Origin: Deltaproteobacteria bacterium
Lineage (GTDB): Bacteria > Desulfobacterota > Desulfobacteria > Desulfobacterales > B30-G6
Reading direction: 5' to 3'
Assembly: GCA_022340465.1 (NCBI GenBank)
Contig: JAJDNW010000061.1
Coordinates: forward strand, 1 to 64,000
Length of the DNA stretch: 64,000 nucleotides
Each line of letters opens with the position of its first letter. Positions within the stretch are counted from its first letter, which is position 1. Under the pieces are notes generated by a model, which was not told the DNA's origin, did not search any database, and saw only the letters and a list, made by a program, of their open reading frames with translations. Made by a program: the position numbers and the translations under genes. Shown one piece after another: positions 27,186 to 36,052 of this stretch.

Positions 27186-28358
27186 ATGCTGCACGACCGC
27201 AAACATATTGCCAGTATCGACGCCCGGCGATTGCATGCAACGTGCTACTTTTTAGCGCTGTATCTTTTTTTATGTACGGCGCCCGTTCCTCTTTTTGCGG
27301 GCACCGAAGATGTAAAAACGCATGAAAAAAATGTCGCCGCCATGGAAAAAAGAGAAGCGGCCGTCCTTAACGAATTAAACGACATCGACTACGCCCTGAA
27401 TGTAAAAAAGAAGGAAGTTGCGGCGCTCAAAAGTGCCGCCGCGGATATTGACGCAAGGATCGCTCTGAACACAGAACGCTCAATGGACCTGGCTGAAATG
27501 CTCGATGAAAAAAAGAACTATGCCGCCAAGAGGCTTGTGGCCCTGTATAAACTGAATCAATTGGGGAGGCTGCACTACCTGGCAACAGCCGATTCCATGT
27601 ATCAGTTCTTCTACCGCCGGACCCTTCTCGAAAAAGTTCTGGAGCAAGACCAAAAACTACTGAAGGACCTGACCGACGCCACCCTTGACCTGGAGCGGAT
27701 TTCAACGAATCTTAAAAGCCAGAAACAGAAAAAGCATGCCCTGCAAAACGACCTCACCCGCCAAATTAACAATATGTTGGCGGCAAAGGAAAAACGTGCC
27801 GAACTGTTGAATAAAATTCGAAACGAAAAGTCGCTTGAGCTGGCTGCCATTCAGTCATTGGAACATTCGGCCAAGGCACTCAACGAAAAAATCAACCGGC
27901 TGCAGGTTGACGTCGAACCAACCGAAGAGGACCAGGTCGCGCACGCTAAAATATTCAGCGACCTAAAAGGCTTGCTAAAAATGCCGGTAAAGGGTAAAAT
28001 CACTCATTTTTTCGGTACATATACCGATACGCGCTTCAATCTAATCAATTTCAGAAGCGGCATTAACATAAAAGCGGACCGGGGGGAACCCGTGCATGCC
28101 GTGTTCGGGGGAACCACCCTTTATGCCAGCTGGTTCAAGGGATATGGCAACATGATCATCATCGATCATGGAGACCACTACTACACCGTCTACGCCCATG
28201 CCGAAGAACTTTTTAAAAAGAAGGGTGATCCTGTTAAGGCGGGTGAAGTCATTGCCACAGTAGGCGACAGCGGATCCATGAGCGGCCCCGGTCTTCACTT
28301 TGAAGTTCGATACCACGGAAAGCCGGTTGACCCCATGCAATGGATTCGAAAATCCTAA
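27186..28358 (+). CDS. envC: EnvC-type murein hydrolase activator (degenerate LytM domain)
   Basis: The 390-residue protein starts with a hydrophobic export signal (about 18-38). A long coiled coil (about 42-245) follows, then a C-terminal LytM/M23 domain (about 265-388). The zinc-ligand His and Asp of active M23 peptidases are not kept: the HxGxD-type motif reads RSGINIKA here. A YAHAEEL and a GLHFEVR segment remain. Loss of the metal site is typical of EnvC, which activates amidases rather than cutting peptidoglycan itself. Position directly after ftsX supports the assignment. Confidence 0.88.
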   Translation: MLHDRKHIASIDARRLHATCYFLALYLFLCTAPVPLFAGTEDVKTHEKNVAAMEKREAAVLNELNDIDYALNVKKKEVAALKSAAADIDARIALNTERSMDLAEMLDEKKNYAAKRLVALYKLNQLGRLHYLATADSMYQFFYRRTLLEKVLEQDQKLLKDLTDATLDLERISTNLKSQKQKKHALQNDLTRQINNMLAAKEKRAELLNKIRNEKSLELAAIQSLEHSAKALNEKINRLQVDVEPTEEDQVAHAKIFSDLKGLLKMPVKGKITHFFGTYTDTRFNLINFRSGINIKADRGEPVHAVFGGTTLYASWFKGYGNMIIIDHGDHYYTVYAHAEELFKKKGDPVKAGEVIATVGDSGSMSGPGLHFEVRYHGKPVDPMQWIRKS

Positions 28359-28369
28359 AAGGAGAAATA

Positions 28370-29725
28370 ATGCCCATAAATCGTCATAATAGCCATCGGC
28401 CGTGGCTGATCATTGGTATCGTCATCATTCTATGCACTGTTGGAAGCGGCTTCTACCAAAACCTTTCCGCGGAGGACGAAGAAACCTACAAGGGCCTGAA
28501 AGTTTTTTCTGATGTCATTGAACTGATTCAGAAAAATTATGTCGATCCCGTCGATACACAGAAACTGATCGAAAAGGCCATTCAGGGAATGGTAAGCAGC
28601 CTTGATCCGCATTCGGCTTTGTTGCCGCCGGATGACTTTGAAGAACTGCGCATCGACACCAAGGGGAAGTTTACCGGTATCGGCATCCACATTACCATGC
28701 GCAACGGGTATGTAACCGTCGTATCGCCCATCGAGGGAACTCCCGCTTACAAGGCCGGCATCAAGGCCATGGACAAGATCGTTAAAGTGGACAATATGGA
28801 GACTACCGATCTGAGGGATGCCGTCAACCGGATGAGGGGCCCGAAGGGAACGACGGTCGTTGTCACGGTTGTCAGGGACGGCACCCCGGATCCCATCGAA
28901 TTCACCCTTGTGCGCGATGTCATTCCCATTGAAAGCGTGAAAAAAGTAACGCTCAAACCAGGATATGGCTATGTCTGGATCACCAATTTCAGGGACAAGA
29001 CCTCCGACGATCTAATTGATGCCCTGGATAATCTGGAAGCCGAAAATCCTTCCATGAAGGGTCTCGTGCTTGACCTGCGCAACAACCCCGGCGGCATTTT
29101 AAACCAGGCCATAAAGGTTTCCGACATCTTCCTGGAAGATGGCACAATCCTCACCATCAAAGGCCGGGAAGGCAAGCATTCCAAAACATTTAAAGCCACT
29201 CCAAACGACAAAAAACGGAATTACCCGCTCGTCGTGCTCATCAACGGAGGCAGCGCAAGTGCTTCGGAAATCGTTGCCGGTGCCCTTCAGGACCAAAAGC
29301 GCGCCCTTATTCTCGGCACGACCTCTTTCGGCAAAGGCTCCGTTCAGACCGTAGAAACCCTGCGGGATGGCTACGGCCTCAAGTTTACCATTGCCCGCTA
29401 TTATACACCCAGCGGCAGGTCGATTCAGGCCAAGGGCGTTGTACCTGACATCTCCGTTGACTACGAGCGTCTGGAAAAGAACGGTGAAAAAAATGACCGA
29501 GAGGATGTTTTGAAGGAAAAAGACCTGAAAAATCACCTCGACGCCAAACCGCTGAAAGGCAAGCAAGATACCGATTTGCAGAAGAAAAAGAAACTGGAAG
29601 AAAAAGAAACGCCGCAGTCGCCCGATGCGCTCATGCGTACAAGGCTTATGGAAGACAACCAGGTTTTGCGCGCGCTCGAAATTCTGATCAGCTACGATAT
29701 TTTTAAAGAAAGTCAGAATGGCTAA
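28370..29725 (+). CDS. ctpA: C-terminal processing peptidase (S41 family)
   Basis: From MPINRHNSHRPW the protein has 451 residues. It has an N-terminal membrane anchor/signal (about 9-27), a helical segment (SSLDPHSALLPPDDF), a PDZ domain (about 90-165) and an S41 protease core. The catalytic Ser lies in GGSASASEIVAGAL and the Lys in SFGKGSVQTV. These proteases trim periplasmic proteins, including cell-wall enzymes. AGGAG lies 6 bases before the start at 28370; the longer frame overlaps the envC end. The last 75 residues are Lys/Glu rich. It overlaps the next gene by 8 bases. Confidence 0.94.
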   Translation: MPINRHNSHRPWLIIGIVIILCTVGSGFYQNLSAEDEETYKGLKVFSDVIELIQKNYVDPVDTQKLIEKAIQGMVSSLDPHSALLPPDDFEELRIDTKGKFTGIGIHITMRNGYVTVVSPIEGTPAYKAGIKAMDKIVKVDNMETTDLRDAVNRMRGPKGTTVVVTVVRDGTPDPIEFTLVRDVIPIESVKKVTLKPGYGYVWITNFRDKTSDDLIDALDNLEAENPSMKGLVLDLRNNPGGILNQAIKVSDIFLEDGTILTIKGREGKHSKTFKATPNDKKRNYPLVVLINGGSASASEIVAGALQDQKRALILGTTSFGKGSVQTVETLRDGYGLKFTIARYYTPSGRSIQAKGVVPDISVDYERLEKNGEKNDREDVLKEKDLKNHLDAKPLKGKQDTDLQKKKKLEEKETPQSPDALMRTRLMEDNQVLRALEILISYDIFKESQNG

Positions 29726-30704
29726 CGCGAAGGCGAAAAAGACCCAGAGGCAAAAAAAGAAGCCGCGCAACAACAAGCCGCCAAAAAGAAAAGCCGCGCG
29801 CAAGCGAGCCACCGCCACCTCGCAACTGCTAAGGATCATTGCCGGACTCGCCATCCTGACCCTCTTCGTGGTTGCCGCCGGCGTTCTTTTGCATTACCTG
29901 CTTCAAAGAGGCAATCCACCCCTTGGGGTTACGCCGCAGATCGATTCGCAGACCACCCGGCCGTTTGAAATCTATCCATCTGTCGATCATCCGCCTAAAA
30001 AGACGGTTACATCCGCCCCGCCGGTACATCCAGAGCTTCCCAGGGTCGCGATCATCATCGACGATGTCGGCTACGACCGCAAGGTCGCAGCAAAATTCAT
30101 ACGTCTCGACAAGGCCTTCACCATTTCCATTCTTCCACAGAGCCCTTTTACGAAGCGAATCGCCAAAGATGCCCGTAAAAACGGCCTGGAAATCATGCTG
30201 CACCAGCCCATGGAACCCAACGAATACCCTCGTGTAAACCCCGGCCCTGGCGTTCTGCTCACCTCCATGTCTCCGGATGAAATCATCGAGCAGTTGAACG
30301 CAAACCTGAACGCCGTTCCGGGGGTCATCGGCGTGAACAATCACATGGGCTCAAAAATGACCAGCGACGCACCCCAAATGCGCCAGATATTCTCCGTTTT
30401 AAAGCGAAGAAAGCTCTTTTTCATCGACAGCCGGACAACCGGTGATTCCAAATGCAGGCTTTCCGCCAGTCTCCTTCAGGTTCCCTTTGCCGAGCGGGAT
30501 GTATTCATCGACCATCGGCAAAATTCCGCCTTCATCCACAAACAGCTAAAGGAACTGGTACGCATCGCCAAAAAACATGGCACGGCAATCGGCATCGCTC
30601 ATCCGCATGCGTCCACTTACGATGTTTTGCAGGAGGTGTTGCCTGAAATGAAGAAAGAGGTTGAAATTGTGCCTGTGTCCCGACTCGTGAAAACCGTTTC
30701 GTAA
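29718..30704 (+). CDS. Divergent polysaccharide deacetylase family protein
   Basis: The 328-residue protein has a very basic N terminus (about 1-35), one membrane helix (about 38-62), a Pro-rich linker and a C-terminal domain of the divergent polysaccharide deacetylase (YibQ) family. Marks are VAIIIDDVGYDRKVAAKF near 112-129, the EIMLHQPMEPNEYPR segment, NNHMGSKMT near 210, and IAHPHA near 293. These proteins are periplasmic and often sit next to envC and ctpA homologues, as here; their substrate is unproven. It converges on prmA with 17 bases between. Confidence 0.88.
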   Translation: MANAKAKKTQRQKKKPRNNKPPKRKAARKRATATSQLLRIIAGLAILTLFVVAAGVLLHYLLQRGNPPLGVTPQIDSQTTRPFEIYPSVDHPPKKTVTSAPPVHPELPRVAIIIDDVGYDRKVAAKFIRLDKAFTISILPQSPFTKRIAKDARKNGLEIMLHQPMEPNEYPRVNPGPGVLLTSMSPDEIIEQLNANLNAVPGVIGVNNHMGSKMTSDAPQMRQIFSVLKRRKLFFIDSRTTGDSKCRLSASLLQVPFAERDVFIDHRQNSAFIHKQLKELVRIAKKHGTAIGIAHPHASTYDVLQEVLPEMKKEVEIVPVSRLVKTVS

Positions 30705-30721
30705 AGCAACCCGGCGATCTG

Positions 30722-31660
30722 TCACACTTTCGGGTTTCGGACCGCATACCTGCCCGCAACGGCGATCCACTCTTCGCGCCGTAAGATCTCCAGAATCTCG
30801 TAACCCGTTGACCGCATGTTATCCGTCAACGCTTGTTCATGACGGCGGATAATGCCCGAGCAGACCAGGATGCCGTTCTTTTCCAGGCGGCTGTGGATGT
30901 TGCCCAGCAGTTCCTGAATGACATCAAAAAGAATGTTGGCGGCGATGAATCCAAAACGCCCGCGAATCCCCTTTGCCAAGTGGCCCACGCGCATATGGTA
31001 TATCCGGCGGTCGATGCGATTGAGCCGCATGTTTGCATCCGCAACCCGGACGGCAATTTCATCGTTGTCGATACCCAGAAGTTTTTCCGCCCCCGACTTG
31101 GCGGCGGCCAGCATCAAAATGCCCGACCCGGTGCCCACGTCGAGAAAAGAGGTACCCTTTTTCAAATACCGTTCGATCAGGCGGACGCACATGGCTGTCG
31201 TTGGATGGGTGCCCGTACCAAAGGCCATGCCGGGATCGATTTCCAGAACCACCTCGCCCGGTGCCCGTCTGTACTCCCGCCAGGTCGGCTTCACCACAAT
31301 GCGCTCCGTTATGTGCTCCGGGTGGAAAAAGGCCTTCCAGGATTCGGCCCACGCTTCTTCATCGATGCGGCGCACCTGAAGGTCGTAAGAAAAGCCCTCC
31401 TGCCGGCTGAGCTTGGCGACGCCTTCTTCCAGAATGCGGCTTGCTTCTGCACACCGCTTTGTTTGGGCAATGTATCCGGTCACACCGTTGCGTGCCGGCG
31501 GGCCGACGGCATCCCGGCCCCACCCCTCGTCGGGCGCAAGATCGGGGTCGTCGATCACCACGCCTTTCAGCCCGAGGCCGTAAAACAGGTCCGCAATGAG
31601 GTCCGTGACCAACTGTGCCTCGTCACTGTCGAACAATACTCTAATTTCAAGCCAATCCAT
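30722..31660 (-). CDS. prmA: Ribosomal protein L11 methyltransferase
   Basis: The 312-residue enzyme has the PrmA two-domain layout. The N-terminal L11-recognition domain (about 1-105, beginning MDWLEIRVLFDSDEAQLVTD) is followed by the catalytic domain with PGMAFGTGTHPTTAMCVRL near 163-181, SAM motif I FLDVGTGSGILMLAAAKSG near 195-213 and a NILFDV motif near 258-263. It trimethylates ribosomal protein L11. The window also holds a second PrmA-like gene at 47506 with a different N terminus; this copy is the orthodox one. Confidence 0.92.
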   Translation of the reverse strand: MDWLEIRVLFDSDEAQLVTDLIADLFYGLGLKGVVIDDPDLAPDEGWGRDAVGPPARNGVTGYIAQTKRCAEASRILEEGVAKLSRQEGFSYDLQVRRIDEEAWAESWKAFFHPEHITERIVVKPTWREYRRAPGEVVLEIDPGMAFGTGTHPTTAMCVRLIERYLKKGTSFLDVGTGSGILMLAAAKSGAEKLLGIDNDEIAVRVADANMRLNRIDRRIYHMRVGHLAKGIRGRFGFIAANILFDVIQELLGNIHSRLEKNGILVCSGIIRRHEQALTDNMRSTGYEILEILRREEWIAVAGRYAVRNPKV

Positions 31661-31791
31661 TATAAAAATATTCTAACTGTCTATTCTTTTATCCCGATGT
31701 CTTTCCGTAAAAGCAACGGTTGGTCATGCCTGCCGATCAAAAATTCACGGACGGATGTGAACATTCACAAATCTGCGGCGAAGCCGCCGGT

Positions 31792-31840
31792 CAACATAAC
31801 TGGTTTTTATTTTTTCTAAAATGCAAAACCAGTTATGTTG
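31792..31840. repeat. 16-bp perfect inverted repeat overlapping the radical SAM stop codon
   Basis: CAACATAACTGGTTTT (31792-31807) and AAAACCAGTTATGTTG (31825-31840) are perfect inverted arms with a 17-base spacer. The right arm contains the stop codon of the radical SAM gene. A second small hairpin, GCGGC-TTC-GCCGC on the minus strand, lies near 31775-31788. There is no T-run directly after the stem on the minus strand, so it is not a classic terminator. Confidence 0.7.
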
Positions 31841-33107
31841 GGGGATTGAAGTAGCCATGCCTGACATCGGGAAACCGGCACCGAACGGCCTCGATCGCCG
31901 CCTGCATGCCCAGGGCCGGCTCGAGCGGGCACACCCGGTCCATAGCCTCCCAGTAATGCAGGGGATCGAAGTTGAGATTGCGCCATTGAATCATGTGGAT
32001 CGGATAGTCCGCCAAAAAGGCGGCCAGACTTTCCATCTCACCCGGCGTATCGGTGAACCCGGGCAGGTTCAGATAATTGATGGCCACATGCCTGCCGTGC
32101 TGCAAGGCCGTATCGATACTTTTTTTAACATCATCGAACGTATACTTGGGGTTGAAATAGGCCCGGTAGCAAGGCTCGCGGACGCTGTTCAAACTGATGC
32201 GCACGCTGTCCAACCCCGCTTCGACAAGTGTTTTCAGCGCATCCGGCAATCCGCCGTTGGTGTTCATGTTGATAGTTCCCCGGTTTGTCGCGGAACGAAT
32301 CAGGCCAATCGCCGGACCGATCACCCCTGCTGCCGTAAGCGGGTCTCCCTCACAACCCTGGCCGAAACTGACAACGCAATTTTCCACCCGGCCGATGTGT
32401 TCGAGGGCCACAGCGGCGATCTCTTCCGGCTTGGGCGTAAAATCGATGCGCTCCTGGCTGCAATGAATTTCCGTCCCCTGCTGGAGGGACAGACACCCCA
32501 GGCAGGCCGCGTTGCAGGCCTTCGCGGCTGGTAGAGGCGCTTCATATCGTCCTAGAAAAAAGTTCTTACCGGCTGGACAACCGTATTCCAGCGCACAGGT
32601 TTCTAGGTGCTTTCTGAGCCGATTGCCCGGCAATTTTTTACGCATTGCCTCGACGCCGCGGAGCACATCCGCTTGTTTCATGAACCGTAAATCCTGCCGC
32701 GGTTCAGCATCGACCAGGATGGCCGCCGATCGAAACCCTTCCTTGCCCCAACCCACGGCGCCATAGGAAAACAGGGGCAGAACGCACGCATCCCGCCTTT
32801 GCCTGTATGCACTCACGGCGGAAATGACATGTCCGGGAGAATTGAATGCCGCCACAGGAAACACATCCTCTTCCGGCGCGTAGGGATTCTTTTCAACGGC
32901 CTTGAACGATCCGCTTTCCAGGTCATACAATACCGGTGCCCGGTCCGGCAGGCGCATCAACTCGCTGCCGAAAGGCAGCTCGATGGTGCCCGTGTCCGTC
33001 AGAGGAAACAGGCTGTCACCGGCCATCCCTGCGGCAGCGTATCCCTCGAGGTCGAAAATGTCGCCCTCTTCGTTGGACACGATCGCTGTAATCAATGCGT
33101 CCGTCAT
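31833..33107 (-). CDS. Radical SAM protein of unknown substrate
   Basis: From MTDALITAIVSNEEGDIFDL the protein has 424 residues. An N-terminal region of about 190 residues of unknown fold precedes the radical SAM core, whose cluster motif is CNAACLGC (C-x3-C-x2-C). GQGCEGDPL, NTNGGLPDAL and AINYLNLPGFTDTPGE follow, as in AdoMet radical enzymes related to pyruvate-formate-lyase activases. The start at 33107 is chosen because GAGG lies 8 bases upstream and ATGA overlaps the nitrilase stop; the longer frame to 33164 has no such support. As last gene of the transporter unit it may act on an imported compound. Confidence 0.85.
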   Translation of the reverse strand: MTDALITAIVSNEEGDIFDLEGYAAAGMAGDSLFPLTDTGTIELPFGSELMRLPDRAPVLYDLESGSFKAVEKNPYAPEEDVFPVAAFNSPGHVISAVSAYRQRRDACVLPLFSYGAVGWGKEGFRSAAILVDAEPRQDLRFMKQADVLRGVEAMRKKLPGNRLRKHLETCALEYGCPAGKNFFLGRYEAPLPAAKACNAACLGCLSLQQGTEIHCSQERIDFTPKPEEIAAVALEHIGRVENCVVSFGQGCEGDPLTAAGVIGPAIGLIRSATNRGTINMNTNGGLPDALKTLVEAGLDSVRISLNSVREPCYRAYFNPKYTFDDVKKSIDTALQHGRHVAINYLNLPGFTDTPGEMESLAAFLADYPIHMIQWRNLNFDPLHYWEAMDRVCPLEPALGMQAAIEAVRCRFPDVRHGYFNPPT

Positions 33108-33979
33108 GTCCCGGACCTCAAATCGTCTCCTTGAAACCCAGCCACTGAGATTGCCGCCGGACACGCATCATAGGCCTGGGTTTGATACTCAAACCGGTGG
33201 GCTTCATGAAAAAAACTGCTCATCACCCGGCTGACGCCACAGGTTCCGTATCTTCGGGCCTGGTCCACCTGGTCCAAATCCAGCATGCTCATCAGATTCT
33301 CTGGGAGTTGGCCGGCTTCCTGCATGATCCGGCCTTCCGGATCGATGATCACGCTGCGGCCCACCCCTCCCGGCCTGGTCCCGTTGACGCTGACAACATA
33401 GCACTGATTGGCGGCTGCCGCCGCCTGGCAGAGAATGAGTTCTTGGCGCCGGTCCTGGGTGACCGTTAATGTGGGTATCAGCACGATCTCGGCACCCTTC
33501 CAGACCAGGTCTCTGATCACCTCCGGAAACCAGAGGTCATAACAGATGCATAAACCGACAATGCCGACACCCGCCACCTCGAAGGTGATGGTACGATTGC
33601 CGGCAGCGGTTTTCTCATGGGGGCGCCAGGGATACATTTTTCGGTAAACCGCTACCAGGCTGCCAGATGGGTCGAAAACCGGGGCGGTGTTGAAGATGCG
33701 ATCTTCCGCTTTTTCATAAATTGACCCGGGAACCAGGTAAATTCCCTGCTCCCTTGCCAGTTTTGAACAAAATGCCGTAATCGGGCCCGGGATCGCTTCG
33801 GCCGTATCCGCCATGGGCCCCACACCCGAAATAATCAGCTCGGGAGCACAAATCAATTGGACCCATGAACAACACGACTTGATGGCCTCGACTTTTTTAG
33901 CCAGGGCGTCGAGATTGGCCTCAACATCCGCATGACACGTTTCCATTTGGCAGGCGCCAATGCCTAAAAGTCGGCTCAT
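33104..33979 (-). CDS. Carbon-nitrogen hydrolase (nitrilase superfamily)
   Basis: The 291-residue enzyme shows the Glu-Lys-Cys triad of the superfamily: Glu in ICAPELIISG near 46, Lys in VYRKMYPW near 115, and Cys in IVGLCICYDLWFPE near 146-152. Members hydrolyse amides, carbamoyl groups or nitriles. AAAGGAAAG lies just before the start. It sits between the ATPase gene of an oligopeptide-type transporter and a radical SAM gene, with a 4-base overlap to the latter. The likely substrate is an imported amide or peptide-like compound, but this is inference. Confidence 0.9.
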   Translation of the reverse strand: MSRLLGIGACQMETCHADVEANLDALAKKVEAIKSCCSWVQLICAPELIISGVGPMADTAEAIPGPITAFCSKLAREQGIYLVPGSIYEKAEDRIFNTAPVFDPSGSLVAVYRKMYPWRPHEKTAAGNRTITFEVAGVGIVGLCICYDLWFPEVIRDLVWKGAEIVLIPTLTVTQDRRQELILCQAAAAANQCYVVSVNGTRPGGVGRSVIIDPEGRIMQEAGQLPENLMSMLDLDQVDQARRYGTCGVSRVMSSFFHEAHRFEYQTQAYDACPAAISVAGFQGDDLRSGT

Positions 33980-34009
33980 TTGCTTTCCTTTCGGGATGTT
34001 TTTCTGATA

Positions 34010-35008
34010 TCAGCGATACTGGTCTGCTTGATGCTGCAATTGTTGGTGATAATGGCAACGAACCCAATTGCCCGGCTTGATCTTATCCTCCCGCGGGGCC
34101 TCTTTTCTACAGCGCACAGTGGCATGCTTGCACCGTGGATGAAAGCGGCATCCTTCTGGCGGTTGCAGCAGACTCGGCACTTCTCCCCCCAGGATGGCCA
34201 TCTGACCGCGCCGGGTAGGGTCTGCCACCGGTACGGCGTCCCGCAACGCTTTGGTATACGGATGCCGTGGAGATGCAAACAACGCGTTTGAGTCCTGAAT
34301 CTCCATTATTCTGCCGGCATACATCACGGCAACCCGATGACAAATGTGTTCCATGATGCTCAGATCATGACTGATGAACAGGTAGGTCAGTTTCAACTGT
34401 TCCTGCAAGTTCGTCATGAGGTTGATGATCTGGGCTTGAACCGAAACATCGAGAGCAGATGTCGCTTCATCAAAAACGATGAATTCGGGTCTAGTAGCCA
34501 GGGCACGAGCGATACAGATACGCTGCTGCTGTCCACCGCTGAATTCATGGGGGTATCGAAAGAGATGTTCCGGGCGCAGGTCAACCATATTCAACAGCTC
34601 GGTAGCCCGCTGTACATATTCCTTTACACCGATACTAGGGCATATAGCCAGTGCCTCACTGATAATCTGCAAAACCGTCATCTTGGGGTTGAGCGATGCC
34701 CGAGGGTCCTGGAACACCATCTGCATTTTTGGCCTGAAAAGCTGAAAGCCGTTATCCGCCAGGTGTTGAATTTCTGTTCCATCATAACAAATTTTTCCCG
34801 ATGTCAACGGAGCCAGTTTCAATAACGTCCGACCCAGGGTGCTCTTGCCGCAGCCCGACTCCCCCACCAGCCCGAGGCACTCACCGCGAAAGACATTCAG
34901 GCTTACATCGTCGACCGCTTTCACCCATGCGCGCACCCTGCCCATCAGCGATTTTTTTTGCGGAAAATAGGTTTTAATTTGATAGAGTTCGATCAACCGT
35001 TCCGCCAT
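34010..35008 (-). CDS. Oligopeptide/dipeptide ABC transporter ATPase (OppF/DppF type)
   Basis: The 332-residue ATPase has Walker A GESGCGKSTLGRTLL near 48-62, signature SGGQQQRICIARALA, Walker B FIVFDEATSALDVS and H-loop LFISHDLSI. The C-terminal extension has the oligopeptide-family cysteine segment (CRFHPRCKHATVRC), which in relatives binds an Fe-S cluster. It starts 1 base after the stop of the companion ATPase gene. Confidence 0.92.
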   Translation of the reverse strand: MAERLIELYQIKTYFPQKKSLMGRVRAWVKAVDDVSLNVFRGECLGLVGESGCGKSTLGRTLLKLAPLTSGKICYDGTEIQHLADNGFQLFRPKMQMVFQDPRASLNPKMTVLQIISEALAICPSIGVKEYVQRATELLNMVDLRPEHLFRYPHEFSGGQQQRICIARALATRPEFIVFDEATSALDVSVQAQIINLMTNLQEQLKLTYLFISHDLSIMEHICHRVAVMYAGRIMEIQDSNALFASPRHPYTKALRDAVPVADPTRRGQMAILGGEVPSLLQPPEGCRFHPRCKHATVRCRKEAPREDKIKPGNWVRCHYHQQLQHQADQYR

Positions 35009-35009
35009 A

Positions 35010-36050
35010 TCATTTTCTCGACAACGAGGTACCGTACATATGGCACGCTACCAAGTGGCCCTCCCCCTTTTCTATGTTTTCCGGCTTTTTCAGACGACAA
35101 ACTGCCATAGCGTGCCGGCACCTTGGATGAAATCTACACCCGGCCGGTGGGTTGGCCAGATCGGGAATCATCCCCGCCACATATTTCAACGGTTCTACAT
35201 TGCCCAGCCTCGGAACCGCATCGAGCAACCCCCGGGTATAGGGATGTAAGGGCTTTTGAAAAATGTCCAGGGTAGCCCCAATTTCCACGATGCGCCCGCT
35301 GTACATCACGGCCACCCGTTCACAAATCTGGGCCGCTATCCCCATATCGTGGGTGATAAATAAAATAGCCGTCCTCTTTTTCAGAGACAGTTCCTTTAAT
35401 AATTTCAAAATATGGGCCTGAACGGTCACATCGAGTGCCGACGTAGCCTCGTCGGCAATCAGGATCTCCGGTGAGCTTAAAAGCGCCTGTGCAATTTTGT
35501 AGCGCTGGGCCATACCGCCGCTAATTTCATGGGCATATGCCTTCAGCAGACGCCCGGCATCGATCAAGCCTACCTCGGCCAGTTTATCCCGCGCGATTCT
35601 GCGTATGGCGGCATTTGCCTTCATGTTCCGCCGCCGGCACAACGTGTCGATTTCATCCTGCAAGTACATACGGATCAACCTGAATATTTGTTCGCCCAGG
35701 GTAAACACCGGATTGATGCTGGACTGGGGGTTCTGGAAGATCATCGTGATGGATTTACCCCGCATCCGGCCGAGCGACTTGTTGGAGAGCTTAAGCAGGT
35801 TTTTTCCGTCAAACCTTACCACCCCTTTGCGTTGCTGGGAAAGCCGGGGTATCAAATTCAGGATGGTTTTAGCGGTCACGCTTTTTCCGCAGCCGGTCTC
35901 ACCAACCAAGGCCAGTACTTCTCCGGGATATAGTGAAAAATCGACCCCCTCCAGTATTCTATAGGTTCCCCGGGAGCCCCTGAAGTCCACCTCCAGGCCC
36001 TCGACACGGAGCACGGGGCCCCTCTGCAGGTCTTTGTTCCTTGTCATCAC
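35010..36050 (-). CDS. Oligopeptide/dipeptide ABC transporter ATPase (OppD/DppD type)
   Basis: The 346-residue ATPase has Walker A GETGCGKSVTAKTIL near 52-66, signature SGGMAQRYKIAQALL, Walker B ILIADEATSALDVT, H-loop LFITHDMGI and a C-terminal CRFHPRCRHAMAVC segment. The frame opens with GTG at 36050 followed at once by ATG at 36047; either may be used. It starts 2 bases after the oppC-type stop, so it is tightly packed in the transporter unit. Confidence 0.92.
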   Translation of the reverse strand: MMTRNKDLQRGPVLRVEGLEVDFRGSRGTYRILEGVDFSLYPGEVLALVGETGCGKSVTAKTILNLIPRLSQQRKGVVRFDGKNLLKLSNKSLGRMRGKSITMIFQNPQSSINPVFTLGEQIFRLIRMYLQDEIDTLCRRRNMKANAAIRRIARDKLAEVGLIDAGRLLKAYAHEISGGMAQRYKIAQALLSSPEILIADEATSALDVTVQAHILKLLKELSLKKRTAILFITHDMGIAAQICERVAVMYSGRIVEIGATLDIFQKPLHPYTRGLLDAVPRLGNVEPLKYVAGMIPDLANPPAGCRFHPRCRHAMAVCRLKKPENIEKGEGHLVACHMYGTSLSRK

Positions 36051-36052
36051 GG

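Noticed and set aside
30833-31819. A 328-codon plus-strand open frame opposite prmA
   Set aside because: It is a shadow of the intact PrmA gene, caused by the GC-rich codon pattern.
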